Source: Paucihalobacter ruber | Lineage (GTDB): Bacteria > Bacteroidota > Bacteroidia > Flavobacteriales > Flavobacteriaceae | NCBI RefSeq assembly: GCF_006494535.1 | Contig: NZ_VHIQ01000004.1 | Location: 382,662 to 446,661, forward strand | Direction: 5' to 3' | Length of the DNA: 64,000 nt | Shown here: positions 15,800 through 23,560 of the stretch, in pieces | How the letters are laid out: every line of letters begins with the position of its first letter | How positions within the stretch are numbered: the first letter of the stretch is position 1 | Notes under the pieces: generated by a model | The model's database searches: none | Seen by the model: only the letters and a program-made list of their open reading frames with translations | Told to the model about the DNA's origin: nothing | Translations under genes and position numbers: made by a program

Positions 15800-17293
15800 T
15801 TACATCCAGTTTTTATCGGTAGTTTCTACCTTGTAAAGCAAAAAGTTGTGCACTTGTCTGGCTATTGATTCTTGAATATATTTTAACGTTACATTCCCCG
15901 AAGCATTGTAAATATAAAGACTGGCAACGCCACGCCTTTTCATGAAATAGCTTTGGTACATTTCAACTGATTGAATTTTGTGATGCTGAACAATTTGTGT
16001 TTTGGTTTCGATAAAACCACTTTCAACCATTAAAAAGTCATCATTCACTCCATAATTTGCCTTGCGATACGTAGTAATAACAAAAAAATACAACACAGGA
16101 ATCAATAAAATGTTCAAAACCCAAAGATTTATTAATTCTGAAAAAAACATCCCAATATTAAGACCTATCAATATGAGAACACTTTGAATTATTTTAATGC
16201 GAATGAAATAAAAGCTAGGCTTGAATTTTTCATCAATAACTACAAATTCCTGATAAAGCTTTTGGGTAAGATAATTAATTTGTTCTTTACTCAGTGCAAT
16301 AATAGACAGGTTTTGCGCTTTTTTTTGATCGGTCATGGCCTGCTTCGCCTCTAAAGTGTATAGTCCAAAATAGCGTTTGATACGATTGTGAGTGATAATA
16401 ATGTTTTGAATTCGACTTGGATTTAAATTAACCGAAATTTTATTGAGCAAACCTTTAGATATTTCAATGGTTTGGTTGTGTTCAATAACCTGAAGGTTAT
16501 AATTAACTATAATGGTTTTTACAAGCGAAAACAAAAATGCCAATACTAAAAATCCAACAAGAATAATGGTATTGAATAGAATCACCGAAAAGAACGAACT
16601 ATAATCTACATTACCTGTGACATCGTTGAGCAATTGGTCTTCTAACGACGCACCTTCAATAATATCTTTTATTTGAAAATAAATACCAGAAATAAAAGCC
16701 AAAATAATGGCCATACTCTTTAAATGATTCTGACCAACACCTTCGAGCAATAATTTTTTAAAGGAAACTTTAAAATAGATTTCATCTTCTTTTTCGGATA
16801 CTGTTTCATCCGAAATTTTTTGCGACAGCAACGACTTTTTCATAGCCAAAGCGGTAGCGCGGTCTAAGGCTTTAATTTCAATTTCAGACTTGTTGTCGCC
16901 TGCGGTTTCAATAGAAAACGCCACCACATTAATAAGTTGCTGTAAAACATTTTGTTTGATGTGAATGTTTTGAATTTTAGAGCGTGGAATAACTGTGCGT
17001 TCCTTGTTAATTAAACCTGTATCTAAGTGAAAGCCTTCGCCCGAAATGTAGAATTTAAAATACAAATATCTAACAACCGAGGTAATTAAGAAAATAACAA
17101 GTACAAGAATAGTTATTAAAATAATCTGGGTAAATGACATTCCAAAAACATCACCCTTTCTAACAAAGCTAAAAATAGCCAAAAAAATAAGCGCAAAACT
17201 TTGTCTTAAAAATTTAAATAATTGAAAGCCAAAAATGATAATAATTCCTTTAACCGACTGACGTTGCGGAATAGAAAAATCATGATTACTCAT
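15800..17293 (-). CDS. PH-domain (bPH2/DUF304, YdbT-like) membrane protein
   Basis: A 497-residue integral membrane protein with about six hydrophobic segments arranged in pairs. Each pair is followed by a bacterial pleckstrin-homology module recognisable by stretches such as SKIQNIHIKQNVLQQL, PSRIQNIIITHNRIKRYFGL and KIQSVEMYQSYFMKRRGVASL. This is the layout of Bacillus YdbT, a partner of YdbS; those are linked to resistance against certain bacteriocins. The start overlaps the end of the upstream YdbS-like gene by 8 bases, as expected for partner proteins. Localisation and family are clear; the role here is unknown. Confidence 0.82.
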   Translation of the reverse strand: MSNHDFSIPQRQSVKGIIIIFGFQLFKFLRQSFALIFLAIFSFVRKGDVFGMSFTQIILITILVLVIFLITSVVRYLYFKFYISGEGFHLDTGLINKERTVIPRSKIQNIHIKQNVLQQLINVVAFSIETAGDNKSEIEIKALDRATALAMKKSLLSQKISDETVSEKEDEIYFKVSFKKLLLEGVGQNHLKSMAIILAFISGIYFQIKDIIEGASLEDQLLNDVTGNVDYSSFFSVILFNTIILVGFLVLAFLFSLVKTIIVNYNLQVIEHNQTIEISKGLLNKISVNLNPSRIQNIIITHNRIKRYFGLYTLEAKQAMTDQKKAQNLSIIALSKEQINYLTQKLYQEFVVIDEKFKPSFYFIRIKIIQSVLILIGLNIGMFFSELINLWVLNILLIPVLYFFVITTYRKANYGVNDDFLMVESGFIETKTQIVQHHKIQSVEMYQSYFMKRRGVASLYIYNASGNVTLKYIQESIARQVHNFLLYKVETTDKNWM

Positions 17294-17795
17294 TGATTTG
17301 TGCTGTTAAAAACGAATTGATTTTTTCGGCCTCGTCTTTAGTTAATCCTCCTATTTTAAGGTCGCTGCCGGTGGCTCCTGCCGTGTATATTTTTAATGTA
17401 GATAAATTTAATTTTCTCTCTAAAAATGATCGCGAAATTTCGGTATGCTGAATGCGAACTAAAGGCACTGTAGTTATTTTGTTAAACAGTAGTCCTTCAC
17501 TGTAAACCATGTCATTTTCTCTTATGGCGTATTGGCGCTTTGGAAAACTTAAAAATGTATAAAAAAGCGTAAGTGCATAAACTACGATAATTGCGGTTAC
17601 AATCATTATAAAATAAGACCACCAACCTTCAAAATTCGACAATATTCCACTCACAATTAAAGCTATCAATGGCATGATAAACCCAATTGAAATATTAAAA
17701 AACAGAATGTAAATATAACTTCTCTCAATTTTTTTAAGAGAAAGGTTTTCAAGCTTTGGCAGCTGTTCTAAATCTATTTGAAGATTGTTTAGCAT
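17286..17795 (-). CDS. PH-domain (bPH2, YdbS-like) membrane protein
   Basis: A 169-residue protein with two adjacent transmembrane helices (around residues 30-85) followed by a single bacterial PH domain, seen in VPLVRIQHTEISRSFLERKL and LKIYTAGATGSDLKIGGL. It has the YdbS layout and is translationally coupled to the larger YdbT-like gene by an 8-base overlap. The two probably form one membrane complex. Function unknown. Confidence 0.82.
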   Translation of the reverse strand: MLNNLQIDLEQLPKLENLSLKKIERSYIYILFFNISIGFIMPLIALIVSGILSNFEGWWSYFIMIVTAIIVVYALTLFYTFLSFPKRQYAIRENDMVYSEGLLFNKITTVPLVRIQHTEISRSFLERKLNLSTLKIYTAGATGSDLKIGGLTKDEAEKINSFLTAQINE

Positions 17796-17843
17796 AATTT
17801 TTTAATTTTAAAAAAGCACAATTGGCTTTATTGATGCATCCCA

Positions 17844-18398
17844 TCAGTCTTCATACATATCGGGTGTAATTTCGAGTTTCCAAACAAATTCCCCGTTCTT
17901 ATCTCTATAGCTATAATTAAACTTAACGTTATTGTCTCTTAAATCCTTCATATCAGGATTTGTTTTAACATTATTTATGATATTCGGCTCAACATACTTT
18001 CTCACCGTGTCTAAGTTAAACTCAGATTTTTCAATTTCAACAAGGGTATAATTGTATTGTAAAGTTTTGTTAGGCAGCACGTGTGAGTTATCTAAACGCG
18101 TGAATTGGTCAACCATCATCGGACAATTTTTATTCAATTCGTTCGCAACTTGTACTAATTGCTTATCGAGTGAAGGCGTGAAAAATTGCTGGGTTAAATT
18201 ATAGGCAATTAAAAAGGTTATGACGCCTACTACAATCCCAATGATTTTTTTATAATTTGTTTTCGTATTTTGAGTTGAAGATTCCTTGATATTGATGGAT
18301 TGTGCTTTAATTTTTGGAAGTTCAAAACCGCAAAAAGAACAGTATTTTGAATTTGATGAGTTGTATTCCTCGCATTTAGGGCATTTTACTTTTTCCAT
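17844..18398 (-). CDS. zinc-ribbon protein with one transmembrane helix
   Basis: A 184-residue protein beginning with a double-CxxC zinc ribbon (CPKCEEYNSSNSKYCSFCGF, residues 5-24), then a linker and one transmembrane helix (about 52-70). The C-terminal domain of about 115 residues is predicted outside the membrane and contains LNKNCPMMVDQFTRLDN. This matches a recurring architecture of zinc-ribbon anchored proteins whose roles are not established. It may be co-transcribed with the PH-domain pair, which follows 48 bases later. Function unknown. Confidence 0.72.
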   Translation of the reverse strand: MEKVKCPKCEEYNSSNSKYCSFCGFELPKIKAQSINIKESSTQNTKTNYKKIIGIVVGVITFLIAYNLTQQFFTPSLDKQLVQVANELNKNCPMMVDQFTRLDNSHVLPNKTLQYNYTLVEIEKSEFNLDTVRKYVEPNIINNVKTNPDMKDLRDNNVKFNYSYRDKNGEFVWKLEITPDMYED

Positions 18399-18518
18399 TG
18401 TTTTACTCTTGTTATTTCAATTAACTACATCCATGAATTTTGTAATGTAGGTTGATGAAAGCCCAATAATATTCTAAAGAAAACAACTTTTGATGATGTT
18501 TTGAGTTCTTCAAACAGA

Positions 18519-19310
18519 TTACAAATCCTGAGCATTAGCAATTAATTCAGCCACATCCATTACCTTAATCTGCCCTTCTTTTTCTTTGTTTTTAACACCG
18601 TCGGTCATCATGGTGTTACAAAACGGACAACCGGCAGCAATAATATCTGGCTGGATTTCTAAGGCTTGTTCGGTGCGTTCTATGTTGACTTCTTTATTGC
18701 CGGGTTCGGCTTCTTTAAACATTTGAGCGCCACCGGCACCGCAACACAATCCGCGACTTTTACAGGATTTCATTTCCACCAATTCGGCGTCTAATTTTCT
18801 AATTAAATCGCGTGGTGCTTCATATACATTATTAGCTCGACCCAAATAACAAGGGTCATGAAAGGTAATGCGCTTGCCTTTAAATTGGCCGCCCTCAATA
18901 GTTAGTTTGCCTTCGTCTAATAAATTTCTAAGAAATTGTGTGTGGTGCATTACTGTATAATTACCACCCAACGAAGGATACTCATTTTTAAGTGTGTTAA
19001 AGCAATGTGGGCATGTCGTTACAATGGTTTTTACCTCGTAGGCATTTAAAACCTCAATATTGGTAACTGCTTGCATTTGAAATAAAAACTCGTTACCCGC
19101 ACGTTTGGCCGGATCACCGGTACAGCTTTCCTCTGTTCCCAATACAGCAAAACTAACCTTAGCTTTGTTAAGAATTCTAACAAAAGCTTTGGTTATTTTC
19201 TTGGCTCTGTCATCAAAACTTCCGGCGCAACCAACCCAAAACAAGACTTCTGGTTGTTTGCCTTCGGCCATCATCTGGGCCATTGTAGGTACTATCAAGG
19301 TTTCGCTCAT
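18519..19310 (-). CDS. CCG-domain (Fe-S)-binding oxidoreductase subunit
   Basis: A 263-residue cytoplasmic protein with two cysteine-rich CCG motifs of the HdrB/GlpC/LutA type: the first around TTCPHCFNTLKNEYP and HDPCYLGRANNVYE, the second SRGLCCGAGGAQMF with a late CPFCNTMM. Such domains hold a non-cubane or regular Fe-S cluster and transfer electrons with a membrane partner. That partner is very likely the dicluster ferredoxin/cytochrome-b-like protein encoded at 19887-21197, with only a small HAD gene between them. The electron donor and acceptor are unknown. Confidence 0.88.
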   Translation of the reverse strand: MSETLIVPTMAQMMAEGKQPEVLFWVGCAGSFDDRAKKITKAFVRILNKAKVSFAVLGTEESCTGDPAKRAGNEFLFQMQAVTNIEVLNAYEVKTIVTTCPHCFNTLKNEYPSLGGNYTVMHHTQFLRNLLDEGKLTIEGGQFKGKRITFHDPCYLGRANNVYEAPRDLIRKLDAELVEMKSCKSRGLCCGAGGAQMFKEAEPGNKEVNIERTEQALEIQPDIIAAGCPFCNTMMTDGVKNKEKEGQIKVMDVAELIANAQDL

Positions 19311-19325
19311 AACAATGTTTTATTT

Positions 19326-19772
19326 TTAATCGTGATGACCATCGTCAAATACTTGAATGGTCACTTTTTTATCTACTAAATCTGTAAATTTTCCTTTATA
19401 TCTTGTTGCTTTCACCAAATGGTTATCAATCCAGTGATAATTACCACCACGTGGTTTACCCATCAATAAACTATGATATTTAAAACCGTGTTTTGACAAC
19501 CAGGTTTCTGTGTAAGCTCTGTGATCTTCTGTTCTCGAAGTGAAGAAACAAATCATGTGGCCTTCTTCATACCACTTATTGCAGGTTTCCAAGGCATCGG
19601 GATAGAGTTCGGCAGTAAGCATGCGTTCGGGCTCTTCATTTGGAATGTCGTCGCAAATGGTACCGTCTATATCGATCAAGTAATTTTTAATACCTTTTGG
19701 TAAGACCGGACTAATTTTTTCTCCTTTTTCAACTTTTTCATGTAACAACTTGTCTGCTTCTTCTCTTTTCAT
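19326..19772 (-). CDS. small HAD-superfamily protein
   Basis: A 148-residue protein with the HAD phosphatase signature IDIDGTICDD (about residues 33-42), a second-motif serine in CFFTSRTEDHR, and a late acidic motif VFDDGHHD. The lysine motif is plausible in GKPRGGNYHW. Homologues are sometimes called phosphoheptose isomerase in databases, which the HAD motifs do not support. It is embedded between two Fe-S protein genes, 15 bases from the CCG protein, so it is probably co-expressed with them. Substrate unknown. Confidence 0.75.
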   Translation of the reverse strand: MKREEADKLLHEKVEKGEKISPVLPKGIKNYLIDIDGTICDDIPNEEPERMLTAELYPDALETCNKWYEEGHMICFFTSRTEDHRAYTETWLSKHGFKYHSLLMGKPRGGNYHWIDNHLVKATRYKGKFTDLVDKKVTIQVFDDGHHD

Positions 19773-19886
19773 GTGCTTGTTTTAATTGTTTTTTATCGGT
19801 CACATGGAACTCGTCTAAAATCAACTTTTCATACATTGAAATTTTCAATTTGACTCGTTTCATGTAATTGTATATTGTGATTTAAT

Positions 19887-21197
19887 TTAAGATTCTGATG
19901 CCCAATTTAATCGGTCCATTTGGTTGTAAGGCCATGGTGCGCCGTTATTTTCAACATTACTCATCATATTATTCAACTCCATTGGTGCTGCACTTTGTTC
20001 CATCACCAGGTAACGGCGCATATCAATAATAATTGTCAGAGGATTGATGCTTACCGGACAAGCCTCTACGCAGGCATTGCAACTGGTGCAGGCCCAAAGT
20101 TCTTCGGCAGTAATATAATCGTTTAATAATTGTTTACCGTCATCTTTAAACTCCCCACCATTAGCATCTATGTTTTTACCAACTTCTTCTAACCTATCGC
20201 GTGTATCCATCATTATTTTTCTTGGCGATAATTTTTTACCTGTTTGATTGGCCGGGCATTCACTTGTGCAGCGGCCACATTCCGTACAAGTATAGGCGTT
20301 GAGTAACTGCAACCAACTAAGGTCTGTTACATCACTGGCACCAAATTTTGCAGGAACCGCATCGGGATTAGCAGGCGCCGCAAATGGGTCGGCATTGGGG
20401 TCCATCATCAATTTAACCTCATTGGTAACCGATTCTAAATTATCGAGTTCTCCTTTTGGATGTACACTTCCAAAGTAAGTATTAGGAAACGCCAGTAGAA
20501 TATGAAGGTGTTTTGAAAAATAGAGATAGTTTAAAAACACTAATATCCCTATAATATGCAACCACCAGGCAGAGCGCTCAATGATATGCAAAGTACCTTC
20601 TGAAAATCCGCTAAACCAAGGTGCCATAAATCCGCTAATCACATTTCCTGAATTCATTTCTTGAAACGGCGCGTCGGTAGCATTCATGGTTAAAAACAAG
20701 CACATCAGGACTACCTCAAAATAAAGAATGTAATTGGCGTCATTTTTTGGCCAGCCTTTCATTTCGGGATTCAAAAAACGTTTTAATTTAATGGTATTAC
20801 GTCTTAACCAAAATACAACAACTGCTATTAGAACCAAAACGGCCAATATTTCAAAAGAACCTATTAAAAAGCCATAAACTGAAGAGCTTAAAACACTTGA
20901 AAATATGCGATGTGTACCAAATAACCCATCGATTATAATTTCTAACACCTCTAAATTAATAATCACAAAACCAATGTAAACAATAAAGTGCATAATACCT
21001 GCTACGGGCCTTACCACCATTTTGCTTTGACCAAAGGCTATGCGCAACATATTGTTGAAGCGCTTGCCTTTTTCATCACTAACATCAACATCGTGACCAA
21101 GTTTGATGTTACGAATCAGTTTTTTAACGTTTCTGCTAAAATAGCCAACTCCCAAAATAAGAGCAATGGCAAATAAAATATTTGGGATGAACTGCAT
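19887..21197 (-). CDS. membrane-anchored 4Fe-4S dicluster oxidoreductase
   Basis: A 436-residue protein with an N-terminal membrane domain of about five to six helices resembling the nitrate-reductase-gamma/HdrE type, followed by two [4Fe-4S] motifs: CTECGRCTSECP (about residue 295) and CTSCNACVEACP (about 372). It forms a pair with the CCG protein at 18519, like HdrDE- or GlpC-type electron modules that exchange electrons with quinone. The upstream MlaD-like gene ends 5 bases before it, so all four genes form an operon. The physiological role is not known. Confidence 0.87.
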   Translation of the reverse strand: MQFIPNILFAIALILGVGYFSRNVKKLIRNIKLGHDVDVSDEKGKRFNNMLRIAFGQSKMVVRPVAGIMHFIVYIGFVIINLEVLEIIIDGLFGTHRIFSSVLSSSVYGFLIGSFEILAVLVLIAVVVFWLRRNTIKLKRFLNPEMKGWPKNDANYILYFEVVLMCLFLTMNATDAPFQEMNSGNVISGFMAPWFSGFSEGTLHIIERSAWWLHIIGILVFLNYLYFSKHLHILLAFPNTYFGSVHPKGELDNLESVTNEVKLMMDPNADPFAAPANPDAVPAKFGASDVTDLSWLQLLNAYTCTECGRCTSECPANQTGKKLSPRKIMMDTRDRLEEVGKNIDANGGEFKDDGKQLLNDYITAEELWACTSCNACVEACPVSINPLTIIIDMRRYLVMEQSAAPMELNNMMSNVENNGAPWPYNQMDRLNWASES

Positions 21198-21202
21198 GGT
21201 AG

Positions 21203-22159
21203 TTAGTTATCTTTTTCGTCAGTTTCTGGTTCTTCTACAAAATACGGTTGTGCCTTTTTTCCGAAGATAGAAAAGTGCACGTATCGTTTGGGATTAATTC
21301 TAAAGTCTTCTAATAGTTTTTCTAATTGTAAAGTGGCACCTTCCAGATTGTTGTATAGTTGATCGTCATTCAACAATTTTCCTGCAGAACCTTCACCTTT
21401 TTCAATAGAAGCCATGATATTTTTGAATGTTACTAAAGTGCTATCGAGATTATTAACGGTTCTTTCCAATTCAAGATCTTTTAAATCGTAAGATAATTGT
21501 TTCAGGTTTTCGCTGGTTTCACCAAAGTTATCCAAAAGCATGGCAACTTTTTGGTCGTTTTGGTTGACCATGGCATCGATGGACTCTGATAAGGTTTTAA
21601 ATGATTTTAAAGTGCTGTTTAACTGTGCTATAGTTTGTTTGATGCCTTCTTCAGACTCATCAGCAACTAATTTATTTAAGTTAACCATTAAGGTATCGGC
21701 AGAGCGAATTGTTTGGTCTAAATCGCTGCTTAAACCGGTAAAATTATCTCGTAATGAAGTAATTAATCCTGGTTGTATTTCTGATTTGAGCATATCGCCC
21801 GGTTTGGCATAATCTGTATCATTAGCTGCTATTACAGCTAAAGCATTACCACCCATTAAACCGGTTTCGTATAGTCTGATCACACTGTTTTTTGAAAATT
21901 TCAATTGTGGATCTACCGTAAAAGCCACGCGTGTTTTACCGGTTTTAAAATCGTATTTGATATTACTAATTTTACCAACGGCATTGCCTTTTATAGTCAC
22001 AACAGAAGAGGTGCTTAAGGCGTTGTAATCAAATTCCGTAAAATAAGTATTTGTTGGTTTAAAAAGATTTTCGCCTTGTAAAAATTTAAACAAATAAATA
22101 AACAGCAGTATACCTGCTATCACCAATACGGCGGTTTTAATTTCTCTTGAAATTTTCAA
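21203..22159 (-). CDS. MlaD/MCE-family lipid transport protein
   Basis: A 318-residue protein with an N-terminal signal-anchor helix (residues 8-25), then an MCE domain (about 38-115; note SSVVTIKGNAVGKISNIKYD and GLMGGNALAVIA) and a long helical coiled-coil C-terminus. MCE proteins form periplasmic hexamers that carry phospholipids between membranes. No MlaE permease or MlaF ATPase gene is adjacent, so the rest of the transporter is probably elsewhere. It follows the cell-wall amidase gene by 55 bases on the same strand, consistent with an envelope operon. Confidence 0.9.
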   Translation of the reverse strand: MKISREIKTAVLVIAGILLFIYLFKFLQGENLFKPTNTYFTEFDYNALSTSSVVTIKGNAVGKISNIKYDFKTGKTRVAFTVDPQLKFSKNSVIRLYETGLMGGNALAVIAANDTDYAKPGDMLKSEIQPGLITSLRDNFTGLSSDLDQTIRSADTLMVNLNKLVADESEEGIKQTIAQLNSTLKSFKTLSESIDAMVNQNDQKVAMLLDNFGETSENLKQLSYDLKDLELERTVNNLDSTLVTFKNIMASIEKGEGSAGKLLNDDQLYNNLEGATLQLEKLLEDFRINPKRYVHFSIFGKKAQPYFVEEPETDEKDN

Positions 22160-22214
22160 TTTGCTTTATTTTTAGGTTGGAAACAAAATTAGAAATAAAA
22201 TAATTAAGAGCCTT

Positions 22215-23333
22215 TTAATTTGCGCTTGATTTTAAAGCATCTTCAACAGTTATTTGAACATTGTCCTTAAAAGCTACGATAAACGCACTTCTATAACCTT
22301 TTGAATGGGCCATTTCTTTATCTTTTAAAATTTGATTATAATCTGAACTCTCACTGTAATAATATTTATATAAACTACCTGATTTTTCTTTTGAAATATT
22401 TTGCAATCCTTTAAAATTATATGGTTTGGTATCTAAACTTTTTGAACTTGCTGCGATTTGTACTTTGAAAATAATGTTTTTATCAATTAATGTTTTGGTT
22501 TCAGCAATATTGTCGGTTGTTGTAACCGGTTTAGATATGGCAACACCAACATTTTGCTCGAGTGCAGCTTTGTAATCTAGAATAGCGTTTTCAATAGCCT
22601 TAGACATTTCAGTTTGTCCATTTGATGAATTGAGGTAAGCGCCTTCAGATTTTGCGGTTAAAAATCCAAGCTCGATTAAAACACTAGGCATATAGGTATT
22701 ATGCATGACCCACAAACTCGCTTGTTTGATACCGCGACTGTTTCTTTTTAATTTTTTAGAAAAATTATCTTCAACCAATCTTGCCAATAAAATACTTTGA
22801 TCAACATATTCTTCTTGTATGATGGCGAGACCAATGGTAGATTCGGGATTATTGGGATTGAAGCCGTCGTAATGGCTTTCGTAATCATCTTCCAGGAAAA
22901 TTACCTGGTTCTCTTTTTTGGCTACCTCAAAATTTCGGTCGTTATTGGCAACTCCCAGAACAAAAGTTTCTGTGCCGTGTGCACCCGAGTTATGGGCATT
23001 ACAGTGAATGGAAACAAACAAATCTGCTTTTGCTTTATTTGCAATATTAGCTCGCTCGCGTAATTCAACAAACACATCGGTTTTTCTGGTGTAAATTACT
23101 TTGATGTTCTTGTTTTTTTCCAAAGCCTTACCAACCATTAAAGTAACATTTAGGGCGATGTCTTTTTCTCTGTAACCGTTACCAAGGTTTCCCGGGTCAT
23201 GACCACCATGGCCAGCATCAAGTACCACCACAAAAGATGCGTTGTTGTTTTGGGAATAAAGATTAAAATCTGTTAAAATATAGGTAAATAATAATAGTAA
23301 TGGTAATAACAGATATCTTGTCAACGTTTTCAT
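22215..23333 (-). CDS. N-acetylmuramoyl-L-alanine amidase with SPOR-like C-terminus
   Basis: An exported zinc amidase (Amidase_3 family) of 372 residues that cleaves peptide stems from glycan strands during cell division. A signal segment covers the first ~28 residues. The metal site is visible as DAGHGGHDPG (H42), E56 in YREKDI, and a later SIHCNAHNS, with the catalytic glutamate in LIELGFLT. The C-terminal ~80 residues (FKVQIAASS...GYRSAFIVAFKD) resemble a SPOR domain, which would bind denuded glycan at the septum. It diverges from lptD across a 227-base spacer with strong palindromes. Confidence 0.92.
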   Translation of the reverse strand: MKTLTRYLLLPLLLLFTYILTDFNLYSQNNNASFVVVLDAGHGGHDPGNLGNGYREKDIALNVTLMVGKALEKNKNIKVIYTRKTDVFVELRERANIANKAKADLFVSIHCNAHNSGAHGTETFVLGVANNDRNFEVAKKENQVIFLEDDYESHYDGFNPNNPESTIGLAIIQEEYVDQSILLARLVEDNFSKKLKRNSRGIKQASLWVMHNTYMPSVLIELGFLTAKSEGAYLNSSNGQTEMSKAIENAILDYKAALEQNVGVAISKPVTTTDNIAETKTLIDKNIIFKVQIAASSKSLDTKPYNFKGLQNISKEKSGSLYKYYYSESSDYNQILKDKEMAHSKGYRSAFIVAFKDNVQITVEDALKSSAN

Positions 23334-23370
23334 CTGTATAAATTTTAATTGTTTATTAAAGGTCAGATGT

Positions 23371-23421
23371 AATCCCCATCTTCATTATCGGTTGGTTTAC
23401 CGAAGTTGGTTTATGGGGATT
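23371..23421. promoter_or_regulatory. nested hairpin in the amidase/lptD divergent spacer
   Basis: AATCCCCAT (23371-23379) pairs perfectly with ATGGGGATT (23413-23421), enclosing a smaller stem TCGGT (23388-23392) with ACCGA (23399-23403). It would form part of the 5' leader of the amidase mRNA or an upstream structure for lptD. No known motif is recognised. Confidence 0.5.
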
Positions 23422-23429
23422 TCATATTG

Positions 23430-23443
23430 TTTTAACGTTAAAA
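23430..23443. promoter_or_regulatory. 14-base perfect palindrome, operator-like
   Basis: TTTTAACGTTAAAA is a perfect palindrome between the divergent amidase and lptD genes. It has the look of a dimeric regulator site that could control both envelope genes. The regulator is unknown, and AT-rich palindromes of this length can also occur by chance. Confidence 0.35.
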
Positions 23444-23505
23444 TGCTTTGTTTATTTAATTTATATAATAATTGCTGAATTCTATTTCACACAAAAAAAT
23501 ATATG

Positions 23506-23513
23506 TAATTTTG
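23506..23513 (+). promoter_or_regulatory. Bacteroidota -7 box upstream of lptD
   Basis: TAATTTTG fits TAnnTTTG and lies 47 bases before the TTG start of the LptD-like gene. No convincing -33 TTG is seen at the usual spacing. Confidence 0.45.
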
Positions 23514-23560
23514 GCTTTTCAAAAATCAAGCCAAGCTTACACAAAAATACATCTTTAACG

